From Catenibacillus sp964565805 (lineage in GTDB: Bacteria > Bacillota > Clostridia > Lachnospirales > Lachnospiraceae), in contig CAZMGH010000012.1 of assembly GCA_964565805.1 (NCBI GenBank), positions 5,990 to 69,989 on the forward strand: a DNA stretch of 64,000 nt, given 5' to 3'. Positions 44,530 to 52,444 of this stretch are shown here, piece by piece. The position numbers and the translations under genes were made by a program. How positions within the stretch are numbered: the first letter of the stretch is position 1; each line of letters opens with the position of its first letter. Below the pieces are notes generated by a model that ran no database searches, was not told where the DNA came from, and saw only the letters and a list, made by a program, of their open reading frames with translations.

Positions 44530-45992
44530 TTACATTTCCTCCCTTCGCCTGAAATCATCCCGAAGCCGCCTGTGATGATCTCTGAGCCGGGTCCGCATTT
44601 TGTTATATCAACCATTGCCATAGGAACCTCCCTGGCAAGGATTTCCATGATTTTAGGGGAGCAAAAACCTCCCTGGCACCGCCCCATACCGGCGCGGACC
44701 CGCCGCTTTACCCCGTCTAAGGACCGGGCCCCTAAAGGCCGGTGAATGGCATCTAAAATTTCCCCTTCAGAAACCATTTCACACCGGCAGATCATATGGC
44801 CGTAGGCAGGATTTTTGCGGATCAGTTCTCCCCGGGCTTCCACGTCCATTTCATCCAGATGGGGGATGCCCTTTCGCACGCCATTAAAATCCGGATTTTT
44901 TTCCAGTTTCAGCTTTTCTGCCACCAGGTCGGCCACCATAACGCCAATGGCCGGAGCACTGGTCAATCCGGGGGATTCGATGCCAGCCGCGTCAAAAAAT
45001 CCCGGCGCGTCCTGCACTTCTCCGATAATAAACTCATCTCCGTCCTCATGGGCCCGAAGCCCGGCAAAGGAGGTGATCACCTGGCCCCAGGGCAGATCCT
45101 TCACGCTTTCTTTTGCCTTTGCCATAAGGTAATCCAATCCCTGACGAGTGGTATTTGTTCCCTCTTTATCTTCAATATCCCGAGCTGTCGGCCCTGCTAA
45201 AAGATTCCCATGAACTGTAGGCGTCACTAAAACCCCCTTGCCCATAGCCCCAGGCAGCTGGAAAATAGTGTAAGACACATGATGCCCCGCAGACTTATCC
45301 ATGAGACAGTACTCACCTTTTCTGGCCGTTATGTGGATCTTTTCTTCACTGACCATATTGTGGAACACATCCGCATACACTCCGGCAGCATTGATCACAG
45401 TCCGGGTACGCAAAACCTCTTGTTCCGTTTCCACCTGATACCCTTCCTGACCATCCTGAAAATGCCTTACAGACACCACAGATTCATTTAAACGAAACTC
45501 CACCCCATTCACAGCCGCATTTTCCGCCAGAGCAATAGTCATATTAAAAGGACATACGATGCCACCGGTGGGGGCGTATAATGCGGCAATAACCTGATCC
45601 GACAGATTGGGCTCCATAGCCACAGCTTCCTCCCGGCTTAAAATCTTCAGACCCTTAACGCCATTTTTTTCGCCCCGGGATTTTAAAGCTTCCAGCATGG
45701 GAAGTCTCTCAGCCTCTGTACATGTTACTAAAGATCCGTTTCTCTTAAAAGGGAAATCCAGTTCCCGGGACAGTTCCTCGATCATTGCATTTCCCTTCAC
45801 ATTAAGCTTGGCCTTTAAGGTGCCGTTTTCCGCGTCATACCCGGAATGGACGATGGCGCTGTTTGCTTTGGATGTGCCACAGCACACATCCTCCTCCCTC
45901 TCTACGACACAGGCTTTCAGCCTGAACCTTGATAATTCCCTGGCAATGGCGCATCCTACAACGCCTGCGCCAATGATCACTGTATCATACAT
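44526..45992 (-). CDS. glpA: GlpA-like FAD glycerol-3-phosphate dehydrogenase with BFD-type [2Fe-2S] domain
   Basis: 488 residues: MYDTVIIGAGVVGCAIAREL, ARKGEYCLMDKS, the DAO-type fold, and a C-terminal BFD-like domain with cysteines in ICRCEMV and GRCQGGFCSPKI. It oxidises glycerol-3-phosphate to dihydroxyacetone phosphate; GlpK, GlpP and the two partner proteins in the same region support that substrate over other DAO members. The start at ATG 45992 has AAAGGAG upstream; the longer frame reaches into the attenuator. Controlled in all likelihood by the GlpP-type leader hairpin. Confidence 0.88.
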   Translation of the reverse strand: MYDTVIIGAGVVGCAIARELSRFRLKACVVEREEDVCCGTSKANSAIVHSGYDAENGTLKAKLNVKGNAMIEELSRELDFPFKRNGSLVTCTEAERLPMLEALKSRGEKNGVKGLKILSREEAVAMEPNLSDQVIAALYAPTGGIVCPFNMTIALAENAAVNGVEFRLNESVVSVRHFQDGQEGYQVETEQEVLRTRTVINAAGVYADVFHNMVSEEKIHITARKGEYCLMDKSAGHHVSYTIFQLPGAMGKGVLVTPTVHGNLLAGPTARDIEDKEGTNTTRQGLDYLMAKAKESVKDLPWGQVITSFAGLRAHEDGDEFIIGEVQDAPGFFDAAGIESPGLTSAPAIGVMVADLVAEKLKLEKNPDFNGVRKGIPHLDEMDVEARGELIRKNPAYGHMICRCEMVSEGEILDAIHRPLGARSLDGVKRRVRAGMGRCQGGFCSPKIMEILAREVPMAMVDITKCGPGSEIITGGFGMISGEGRKCK

Positions 45993-46009
45993 CGGTCTTC
46001 TCCTTTCTA

Positions 46010-46069
46010 AAGTAAAGCAAAAGTCAGGCAAAACAGACATACGATCTGGGTATGTCTGTTTTGCCTGAC
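46010..46069 (-). promoter_or_regulatory. Leader attenuator of the glpA operon (candidate GlpP target)
   Basis: A perfect 20-bp stem (46023-46042 with 46050-46069, loop of seven) followed on the minus strand by TTTTGCTTTACTTT. It ends about 18 bases before the glpA-like start. This is an intrinsic terminator inside a leader, as described for GlpP-controlled glp genes. Confidence 0.8.
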
Positions 46070-46164
46070 TCTAAACTCTTGGCAATCTGTATTTAAGATA
46101 TTTCAGGATGTCATGACGCTAAACCGGCAATCGTTCCTTTAGCGCTTAACATCATCTTTAGCTC

Positions 46165-46193
46165 ATAGTAGCACAAAAGAAATGATTTTTCAA
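46165..46193 (-). promoter_or_regulatory. Promoter of the glpA operon
   Basis: TTGAAA (46188-46193), 17-nt spacer, TACTAT (46165-46170) on the minus strand. The predicted leader is about 165 nt and contains the attenuator at 46010-46069. Confidence 0.7.
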
Positions 46194-46200
46194 GCTGCGT

Positions 46201-46827
46201 TTACTCTTTCACTCCGCCTAACATAATGCCCTTTACAAAAAACCTTTGGAAGAAAGGATAGGCAATGAGGATCGGGAGGATGCCGACCACGGCGATGGCC
46301 ATACGGGCTGCCTCCAGAAGGCTTTCCAGGATGCTAAACTTAAAATAGTTCTTTACAAGCATAACATTAAAGGCACTCATAAGAAGGTTTGGTAAAACAA
46401 GAGCCCAGAAGGAATTTCGGATATTAAAATAATTCGTCCACACATAGTATGTAGTTACAATGCCACCGTTAAACAGCATGGTAAAAACACAGATAAAATT
46501 AGGGAACTTCATTCCCGGATAATCCGTATGAGATACGCCATAGGCAAACAGACACACCACCAGCAAACTTAATGCCGTCCCCACAATGGTTACAATAAAC
46601 GTCATTAAATAGGCCTGGCCGATCGTCTGCCACTGGTTAGCAATATACTGATAAGCTTCAAGGCTCCACTCTTCAGGGAAAAATGAAAAGCCGTTAGCTG
46701 TTGCCCAGCCGCTGTCTGTAAAGGACGCTGCGATCATCAGTAAAAATGGAAGGACAGCAGCCACGGCGAAAATGATCATCACTGCATGACCTATAACTTG
46801 TACAATCGTTGTTTCTTTGACTTTCAT
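46201..46827 (-). pseudogene. Carbohydrate ABC permease with internal in-frame deletion
   Basis: 208 residues against about 290 in intact relatives. The N-terminal four helices match the MalG/LplC type, but after LLEAAR the sequence jumps directly to MAIAVVGILPILIAYPFFQRFF, so most of the EAA loop and about 80 residues are lost. The reading frame is kept. The missing loop is needed to contact the ATPase, so the protein can hardly work. ATG 46827 is set by GGAGG. Confidence 0.8.
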
Positions 46828-46844
46828 CATCATTCCCTCCATTT

Positions 46845-47036
46845 CTAAAACAAGGCGCTTTCTTTATTCGTCCTGCGGGCAATAAAGTTGGTCGCCATGA
46901 CAAGGACAAAGCCTACCACCGACTGAAACACACTGGCTGCGGATGACATGCCATAATCGCTTTGACGCATCAGGACATTATAAACATACACATCAATAGT
47001 CTGGGTGGTATCATACAAGGCTCCGGAATTTCTTAA
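46845..47036 (-). pseudogene. C-terminal fragment of an LplB-type ABC permease
   Basis: About 63 residues (GALYDTTQTIDVYVYNVL to RRTNKESALF) match the end of the LplB/YtcP permeases, such as the intact one at 31068. Everything before is missing: the homology stops at about 47036, where an oppositely oriented histidine-kinase fragment begins. Confidence 0.82.
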
Positions 47037-47720
47037 TATTAACGAAACCTTTAATACTATGGCGGACAATATCCATCAGCTGAAAATTGAAAAATATGAA
47101 GCTGAACTGAGACGTCAAAAAATGGAACTGAGAAATCTCCAGCTCCAGATCCGGCCTCATTTTCTTTTAAACACTTTTAACCTGATGTATTCCCTGTCCC
47201 AGTTAGACGACCGGGAAAACCTGGAAAATACCTATCAGATTTCTCCTGAAGCGCTCCAGGTACGGATACCGCCTCTGTATCTCAGGGCAAGGCAGAATTT
47301 GTTATCGCGGATGACGGGCCCGGTATAGAAACCGATTTGGTGAACAAGATTAACAGCGACTCTCTTGAAACAAAAAAAACCGGCGCCCGGCGCACTCAGG
47401 AGGAAATCGTCCAGGAATGTATCAACCATATCCAGGCCCACCTGGCGGATCCTGAATTATCGGTAAATCACCTGGCATCAGAACTTTACATGAACCGGGT
47501 TTATCTGAACCGGATTTTTAAAAATATCCAGAAGGTATCTATCAGCCAGTATATTATTAATGAACGGATGAAGCTGGCGGCCCAGCTGTTAAAAAAGCCT
47601 TCCCTGACGCTGAATGGCGTCTCGGAAGGCGTTGGCTACAACAGTTATTCTTATTTTGTGGCTGCATTTAAAAAATACTATGGCTGTACCCCGTCGCAAT
47701 ACCGGAAAGAAAACGTCTGA
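47034..47720 (+). pseudogene. Chimeric remains of a YesM kinase and YesN regulator
   Basis: Pieces of a YesM-type kinase in the right order: end of HAMP and His_kinase (NETFNTMADNIHQL, QIRPHFLLNTFNLMYSLSQL), then a jump to ISPEALQVRIPPLYL, a shift of frame, and a HATPase scrap (FVIADDGPGIETDLV). From about 47385 the sequence continues in frame into the C-terminal AraC domain of a regulator (HLADPELSVNHLASELYMNR, SEGVGYNSYSYFVAAFKKYYG). At least three internal deletions are needed to explain it. Confidence 0.85.
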
Positions 47721-47756
47721 TGGAGCTGCCCGGGCAGCTCCATCCCTGCTTCTCTC

Positions 47757-49247
47757 CTATTCCTTGCTCCACGCCAGAGCGCATCTTACCACCCGTTCCC
47801 AGCCCTTAAGCTTTTCCTGAACTTTCTCAGGCGCCATAGACGGTTCAAAGTTCCGGGCCAGCTGCCAATTTTCGGCAATTTCTGCCTTGCTGCTCCAGTA
47901 GCCTACGGCCAGCCCGGCCAAATAGGCCGCGCCCAGGGCGGTCGTTTCCAGACAGGCGGGCTTTTTCACCTGAGCATTTAAAATATCTGCCTGAAACTGC
48001 ATTAAAAGATTATTGGCCGCGGCGCCCCCGTCTACTTTTAATTGCTTTAAGCTGACGCCTACATCCTTTTCCATAGCCTTAAGCACATCATAAGTCTGAT
48101 AGGCGATGGATTCCAGGGCCGCCCGGACAAAATGAGCTCGGCTGGTTCCACGGGTCACGCCGACCACCATACCTCTGGCGTAGGAATCCCAGTAAGGGGC
48201 TCCCAGGCCGGTAAAGGCGGGGACAATGTAAACCCCTCCCGTATCCTCTGCTTCTCTGGCCACAAGCTCCGACTGAGCTGAATTTTCAATAAGCTTCATT
48301 TCATCTCTCAGCCACTGGATGCAGGCCCCTGCCACAAACACGCTGCCCTCCAGGGCATACTCTACCGAATCGCTGCAGCTTGCTCCAATAGTGGTTACCA
48401 GGCCGTGGCTGCTTTTTACTGCCTGTTTTCCTGTGTTCATAAGAAGGAAACATCCCGTGCCGTAAGTATTTTTCACATCTCCCGGCTCAAAGCAGCACTG
48501 ACCAAACAAAGCGGCCTGCTGGTCTCCCGCCGCACCGGCGATCTTAATGGGAGCTCCAAAATACTGGGCCAAAGTCTCCCCATAAATACAGCTGGACGGC
48601 TTTACCTGGGCCAGCATGGATTCCGGGATCTGAAAATAATCCAGGATCTTTTGATCCCAGCAGCGGCGGTGGATGTCAAAAAGCATGGTCCGGGAAGCGT
48701 TCGTATAATCTGTGACAAACACTTTTCCACCGGTCAGCTTCCAGATCAGCCATGTATCCACCGTACCAAAAAGAAGCTGTCCTTCCCGTGCCCGCTCCAT
48801 GGCTCCATCCACATGATCCAGGATCCATTTGATCTTCGTAGCGCTGAAATAAGGGTCCGGCACAAGACCGGTGGTTTCTTTGATATAATCCTTAAACTCC
48901 GGCTCAATGGCATCCACCATAGGCGCCGTCCGGCGGCACTGCCATACAATGGCGTGATACACCGGCTCCCCGGTTTCTTTATCCCACACAATAGAAGTTT
49001 CCCTCTGATTAGTGATGCCAATACCACAGATCTGCTGAGGCCCGACCTCTGCCTGAGCCATGACCTTCTCTGCCACAGATCTTTGAGAATACCAGATTTC
49101 CTGTGCATCATGCTCCACCCATCCTGGATTTGGATAGTACTGGGGAAATTCCTCCTGGGCGATTGCCGCGATATTTCCCTCATGATCAAATAAAATCGCT
49201 CTGGAACTGGTGGTTCCCTGATCCAAAGCCATAATGTACTGCTTCAT
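47757..49247 (-). CDS. glpK: Glycerol kinase
   Basis: 496 residues of the FGGY family: YIMALDQGTTSSRAILFD at the N terminus, GITNQRETSIVWDKETG, DYTNASRTMLFDI, GAAGDQQAALFGQCC, TYGTGCFLLMNTG and VDGGAAANNLLMQFQADIL. It phosphorylates glycerol to glycerol-3-phosphate, the substrate of the GlpA-like enzyme and the ligand of GlpP. ATG 49247 has GGGGAGG upstream; the longer frame is unsupported. It seems to be the third gene after the 91-residue protein and DUF6472, with a long folded gap before it. Confidence 0.97.
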   Translation of the reverse strand: MKQYIMALDQGTTSSRAILFDHEGNIAAIAQEEFPQYYPNPGWVEHDAQEIWYSQRSVAEKVMAQAEVGPQQICGIGITNQRETSIVWDKETGEPVYHAIVWQCRRTAPMVDAIEPEFKDYIKETTGLVPDPYFSATKIKWILDHVDGAMERAREGQLLFGTVDTWLIWKLTGGKVFVTDYTNASRTMLFDIHRRCWDQKILDYFQIPESMLAQVKPSSCIYGETLAQYFGAPIKIAGAAGDQQAALFGQCCFEPGDVKNTYGTGCFLLMNTGKQAVKSSHGLVTTIGASCSDSVEYALEGSVFVAGACIQWLRDEMKLIENSAQSELVAREAEDTGGVYIVPAFTGLGAPYWDSYARGMVVGVTRGTSRAHFVRAALESIAYQTYDVLKAMEKDVGVSLKQLKVDGGAAANNLLMQFQADILNAQVKKPACLETTALGAAYLAGLAVGYWSSKAEIAENWQLARNFEPSMAPEKVQEKLKGWERVVRCALAWSKE

Positions 49248-49278
49248 AAGCAAACCTCCCCATTTTATATAATCAGCT

Positions 49279-49340
49279 GCCCGACAAATGGGCATGAGAC
49301 ATGGAGCGCTCCGCGCTTCGTGTTCGCGCCATGCTCCGAT
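49279..49340 (-). repeat. GC-rich folded element upstream of glpK
   Basis: On the minus strand GGAGC-ATGGCGCG, then CGCGG-AGCGCTCC, and GCCC-N7-GGGC form stacked hairpins between DUF6472 and glpK. No T-run follows and no second copy was found in the window. It has a faint likeness to family A but is kept separate. Confidence 0.4.
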
Positions 49341-49520
49341 TTACATCTGATGGCGCACGATCTTATACTCATCCCCATACTGGAAATACGGACAGGCATC
49401 AAAAGTCCCGGTAAGGAAACGGGCCATTTCATCCTCATCCAATGACATGTCACAAACATAATAGCCATAATCATCATCATAAGAATAATTCATACAGCAC
49501 TCGCAGTTGGTTTTTGTCAT
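49341..49520 (-). CDS. DUF6472-like small protein
   Basis: 59 residues with conserved cysteines (CECCMNY, YVCDMSLDEDEM, DACPYFQYGDEYKIVRHQM). This matches the small DUF6472 family of Lachnospiraceae, probably metal-binding through its CxxC-type cysteines; function unknown. AAAGGAG precedes the ATG at 49520, and the start overlaps the stop of the 91-residue gene by four bases. Confidence 0.8.
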   Translation of the reverse strand: MTKTNCECCMNYSYDDDYGYYVCDMSLDEDEMARFLTGTFDACPYFQYGDEYKIVRHQM

Positions 49521-49792
49521 ACATTTTCTCCTTTAATATGGTAAGTTACCTGTTTTCCTTCCATCGTTTTTTCAAAATCCTCTTCCTCGGAAATAGAAAT
49601 AAGCATATCATCCACAGCCATATCTCCGTCTCCGTCAATATCATTATAGACCAGATCCATGTCATACAAGGTCTCTGAAATCTCATCCATCACTTCATCG
49701 TACTCCGGCGTATCCACTGCCCCCAGGCAGAATTCCTTTTTTTCAGTCTTTTTACTCTTTTTCCAGACTGCCTTAAAATGAACCTTATACAT
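49517..49792 (-). CDS. Acidic 91-residue hypothetical protein
   Basis: A basic N terminus (MYKVHFKAVWKKSKKTEKK) and a strongly acidic rest with VYNDIDGDGDMAVDDML and ISEEEDFEKTMEGK. No membrane segment. Its last codons overlap the DUF6472 start (ATGA), so the two are a translational pair. I do not recognise the family. Confidence 0.75.
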   Translation of the reverse strand: MYKVHFKAVWKKSKKTEKKEFCLGAVDTPEYDEVMDEISETLYDMDLVYNDIDGDGDMAVDDMLISISEEEDFEKTMEGKQVTYHIKGENV

Positions 49793-49870
49793 TTTCCAGG
49801 TTCCTCCTCTGACGTTTTTAGTGGGTTTATTTATATCATTTTTGGACGACGTATCTTCTTGTACAGCTTT

Positions 49871-49899
49871 ATTGTATCATTATCCCTCAGCTTTGTAAA
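49871..49899 (-). promoter_or_regulatory. Promoter of the 91-residue protein / DUF6472 / glpK unit
   Basis: TTTACA (49894-49899), 17-nt spacer, TACAAT (49871-49876) on the minus strand, about 80 bases before the ATG at 49792. The remaining bases up to 50048 show nothing further. Confidence 0.7.
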
Positions 49900-50048
49900 C
49901 CGCCGCAGCTTTCCTTCCGCCACCGGCAGGTAGCAGGCATTTCCCGGATTATGGTTACACCATTTTGTTCTCATACACACTTCCCATATCCGGTATGTTA
50001 TCATCAGAGAAGCCTGTTCCGGGGAATGAGCCGCATGAACATTCCCGT

Positions 50049-50321
50049 TTACAGGCCGTTTCTGTAAATCTCATTAATCACGGCCTGGGCCTGCTCCATT
50101 TCCTTTTTTCGGATGATCTGATCCCGGTCACTTAAAATGGCCAACATTTCATCCACCAGGTCCTCCACTCTGGGCTGGGTCATCCGATAAAGATAGCCCA
50201 GCATCCGTGTGGCCGTATAATCCGCATTCATATATTTATAGGCGATTTCCCGACACAGCCCTTCCTCATAGCCTTTACTGACCAAAACCTTGTATAATTC
50301 TTCTGATCTTGATGCTGCCAT
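50049..50321 (-). CDS. Small helical hypothetical protein
   Basis: 90 residues, all helical in appearance: MAASRSEELYKVLVSKGYEE, CREIAYKYMNADYTATRMLGYL, VEDLVDEMLAILSDRDQIIRKKE. No cysteine motif or membrane segment. It starts 22 bases after the phosphoesterase gene and is probably co-transcribed. Family not recognised, though the size and style suggest a conserved clostridial protein. Confidence 0.7.
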   Translation of the reverse strand: MAASRSEELYKVLVSKGYEEGLCREIAYKYMNADYTATRMLGYLYRMTQPRVEDLVDEMLAILSDRDQIIRKKEMEQAQAVINEIYRNGL

Positions 50322-50343
50322 AATTAACCTCGCTCCCCCTGCC

Positions 50344-51084
50344 TCACTCCACCACCAATGCCGGACAAAAGTTCAGATAATCCCCGGACACAAGCATATA
50401 TCGGATTCCCTGGAACTCACCCCGGATGCTGTCACCAAAGCGCTGCCCACCGTGGCAGTGGGAATAAACGACAGCTTCCACGCCATATTCTCCGGCGATT
50501 TCAGTAAAGGGAGAGGTTTTCTCCAGAATATTTGTAGGCGGATAGTGAAGAAACATAATAAACTTTTTATAACCGGCAGCTTGAGCCTGGCGGAAGGATT
50601 CCCGCAAGCGGGCCATTTCCCGATTCACTAGCTTTTTGGCCTGGGCTTCCTTTTCCTCGTCCCATCCCAGGATCTGGCCCCGGCGGTTCAGGTAAAAAGG
50701 CCCCTCAAAGGTATAGCCCTTGGTCCCTACAAGGGCATAGTCTCTGTAAACGGCAAAATTATTCTGGAGGAAAAACAGCCGTCCGGCAAACTCCTCATTA
50801 AGACGTTCCGTCTTTTTTGCGTCCCAGAACATATCATGATTTCCCCGAAGCAGGATCTTACGGCCAGGCAGCCGCTCAATAAATGCCAGATCTTCCATAC
50901 ACTCCGACAGCTTTCTTCCCCAGGAATGATCCCCTGTAAGCACAAGAGTGTCCTCCGGCTTTACGATTTTATTCACATACTTTTCTATTTTCTTCTCATG
51001 ATTTTTCCACACTTTTCCAAAAGCATCCATAGGCTTGTCGGCCTGAAAGCTAAGATGAAGGTCCCCAAGGGCATATAAAGCCAC
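50344..51084 (-). CDS. Metallophosphoesterase
   Basis: 246 residues of the calcineurin-like fold: ALGDLHLSF (Asp and His), LTGDHSWG, LLRGNHDMFW, FLHYPP and VYSHCHGGQ give the metal ligands in order, with His in the second motif (GDHS) where Asn is common. The start is GTG 51084, since AAAGGAGG lies upstream and VALYALGDLH follows. The family hydrolyses phosphate esters in nucleotides, sugars or proteins; the substrate is open. Confidence 0.85.
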   Translation of the reverse strand: MALYALGDLHLSFQADKPMDAFGKVWKNHEKKIEKYVNKIVKPEDTLVLTGDHSWGRKLSECMEDLAFIERLPGRKILLRGNHDMFWDAKKTERLNEEFAGRLFFLQNNFAVYRDYALVGTKGYTFEGPFYLNRRGQILGWDEEKEAQAKKLVNREMARLRESFRQAQAAGYKKFIMFLHYPPTNILEKTSPFTEIAGEYGVEAVVYSHCHGGQRFGDSIRGEFQGIRYMLVSGDYLNFCPALVVE

Positions 51085-51188
51085 AAAACCGCCTCCTTTC
51101 ATTCCCGCAGCAGTTAATACTCCCTACAATACGGCCTTCTCCATTATTTTCCATTTTTATTCAGGGCCGTCCTAGGGAAGGGTCCAGC

Positions 51189-51416
51189 TTATTTTCCCCG
51201 AAAGCTTCCATCATAAGGGACCTGCCACTGAACGCATTTTTCCTCATTTTCAGACGTTTCTCCACGACACATGATCTGCATCTCCAATAATCCGCACCTC
51301 AAAAAATCAAAAGGCCGGAGGGGAATGACTGGAACCGCGCCATCACTCCCCATCGGCCAGCCGATGATCTTATGTGTCCGTAACCCTGGGGCAAAAGCCC
51401 AGTGCCGGTCTGACAT
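51189..51416 (-). CDS. Doubtful 75-residue ORF after the FKBP fusion
   Basis: An open frame (MSDRHWAFAPGLRTHK to VPYDGSFRGK) fills most of the 338-base gap between the phosphoesterase and the FKBP fusion. A GC-rich hairpin (CTGGGC/GCCCCAG) sits in its first codons, and no good ribosome site precedes it. Not recognised; it may be a terminator region that happens to be open. Confidence 0.25.
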   Translation of the reverse strand: MSDRHWAFAPGLRTHKIIGWPMGSDGAVPVIPLRPFDFLRCGLLEMQIMCRGETSENEEKCVQWQVPYDGSFRGK

Positions 51417-51422
51417 GCAAGT

Positions 51423-52304
51423 TTATTTTACTTCAACAAGCTCAATTCTGAAATTTAATTCCTTTCCTGCCATTTCATGATTGGCATCCAGGGTAATATT
51501 TACCTCATCCTTAGCTGTTACCTTTACCGGAAACGGCTGGCCATACTGATTCGACAGATATACCTGCTGACCTACAGTCAAACCCTCGGAGCCGGGAAGC
51601 TGGGCGATCTCAAAAGTTAGAACAGCGTTAGGATCCGGCATGCCGTAGGCCTCCTCCGGCATAAGATGTACATCAATGATCTGTCCCACTTCCATATTGG
51701 CAACCGCTGCGTCAAAGCCTCGGATCATCTGACCTGCGCCGCAGACAAATTCCAAAGGCTCGCCCCGGTCATAAGAGGAATCAAACGGAGTCCCGTCATT
51801 AAATGTGCCTCTGTAATGAGTACGGCAAGTTTTTCCCACATTAGGCCCTGTAATGGAGGGTGCCGACGCGCCGCATCCGCCACCGCAGCTGCTTCCGCAG
51901 CCATCATCCGCATGGCGGCCGCAGCAGCTATGGCCCTCTTCATGATGGCCGCAGCAGGCATGATCTTCACCGTGATGGTGGTCGCAATTTGCTCCCGTAG
52001 ATACAAGCTCACCTTTCAAATAAGCTTCTACAGCCTGATCCGCATCTCCCTGGGCGCCGGCAACCAGTTCCACTCCGGCCTGAGCAAGGGCTGCCTGAGC
52101 GCCGCCGCCAATACCGCCGCAGATCAACACATCGATCTTATGGTCTGCCAGAAGTCCGGCTAAAGCGTCGTGGCCTACACCATTGGATAATAACACTTCA
52201 CTGGAAACCACCTTATTATCTTCCACATCATAGACCTTGAAAGACTCTGTTCTTCCAAAGTGCTGAAAAATATTCCCATTATCATAAGTTACCGCAATTT
52301 TCAT
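51423..52304 (-). CDS. NifX/NifB-like domain fused to an FKBP-type prolyl isomerase
   Basis: 293 residues. 1-105: a dinitrogenase iron-molybdenum cofactor biosynthesis domain (MKIAVTYDNG, IFQHFGRTESFKVYD, VLICGGIGGGAQAALAQAG). About 107-147: a linker rich in His and Cys (CDHHHGED, CCGHHEEGHSCCGRH, CGSSCGGGCG) likely to bind metal. About 155-293: an SlyD-like FKBP domain (YRGTFNDGTPFDSS, GAGQMIRGFDAAVANMEVGQ, PEEAYG, NHEMAGKELNFRIELVEV). ATG 52304 gives the family start, with GAGGA upstream. It may handle metals or metal-protein folding; no nitrogenase gene is near. Own promoter. Confidence 0.85.
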   Translation of the reverse strand: MKIAVTYDNGNIFQHFGRTESFKVYDVEDNKVVSSEVLLSNGVGHDALAGLLADHKIDVLICGGIGGGAQAALAQAGVELVAGAQGDADQAVEAYLKGELVSTGANCDHHHGEDHACCGHHEEGHSCCGRHADDGCGSSCGGGCGASAPSITGPNVGKTCRTHYRGTFNDGTPFDSSYDRGEPLEFVCGAGQMIRGFDAAVANMEVGQIIDVHLMPEEAYGMPDPNAVLTFEIAQLPGSEGLTVGQQVYLSNQYGQPFPVKVTAKDEVNITLDANHEMAGKELNFRIELVEVK

Positions 52305-52391
52305 TTTATAATCCTCAACTTTCATATTTGGTTATGCCGTGACAACATAAATTTCAATCATCGTTCACCAAGCTGAACCGATACAACTCTT

Positions 52392-52419
52392 ATTATATCG
52401 TTGGGAAATGGGATGTCAA
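52392..52419 (-). promoter_or_regulatory. Promoter of the NifX-FKBP gene
   Basis: TTGACA (52414-52419), 16-nt spacer, TATAAT (52392-52397) on the minus strand, about 85 bases before the ATG. Confidence 0.8.
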
Positions 52420-52444
52420 TAGTTTTAAATCCGGTTTACATCTT

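Noticed and set aside
49279..49340. Counting the glpK-upstream GC-rich fold as a family A member
   Set aside because: It lacks the GCGTATCGC end and the terminator; similarity is limited to a short ATTTG-like segment.
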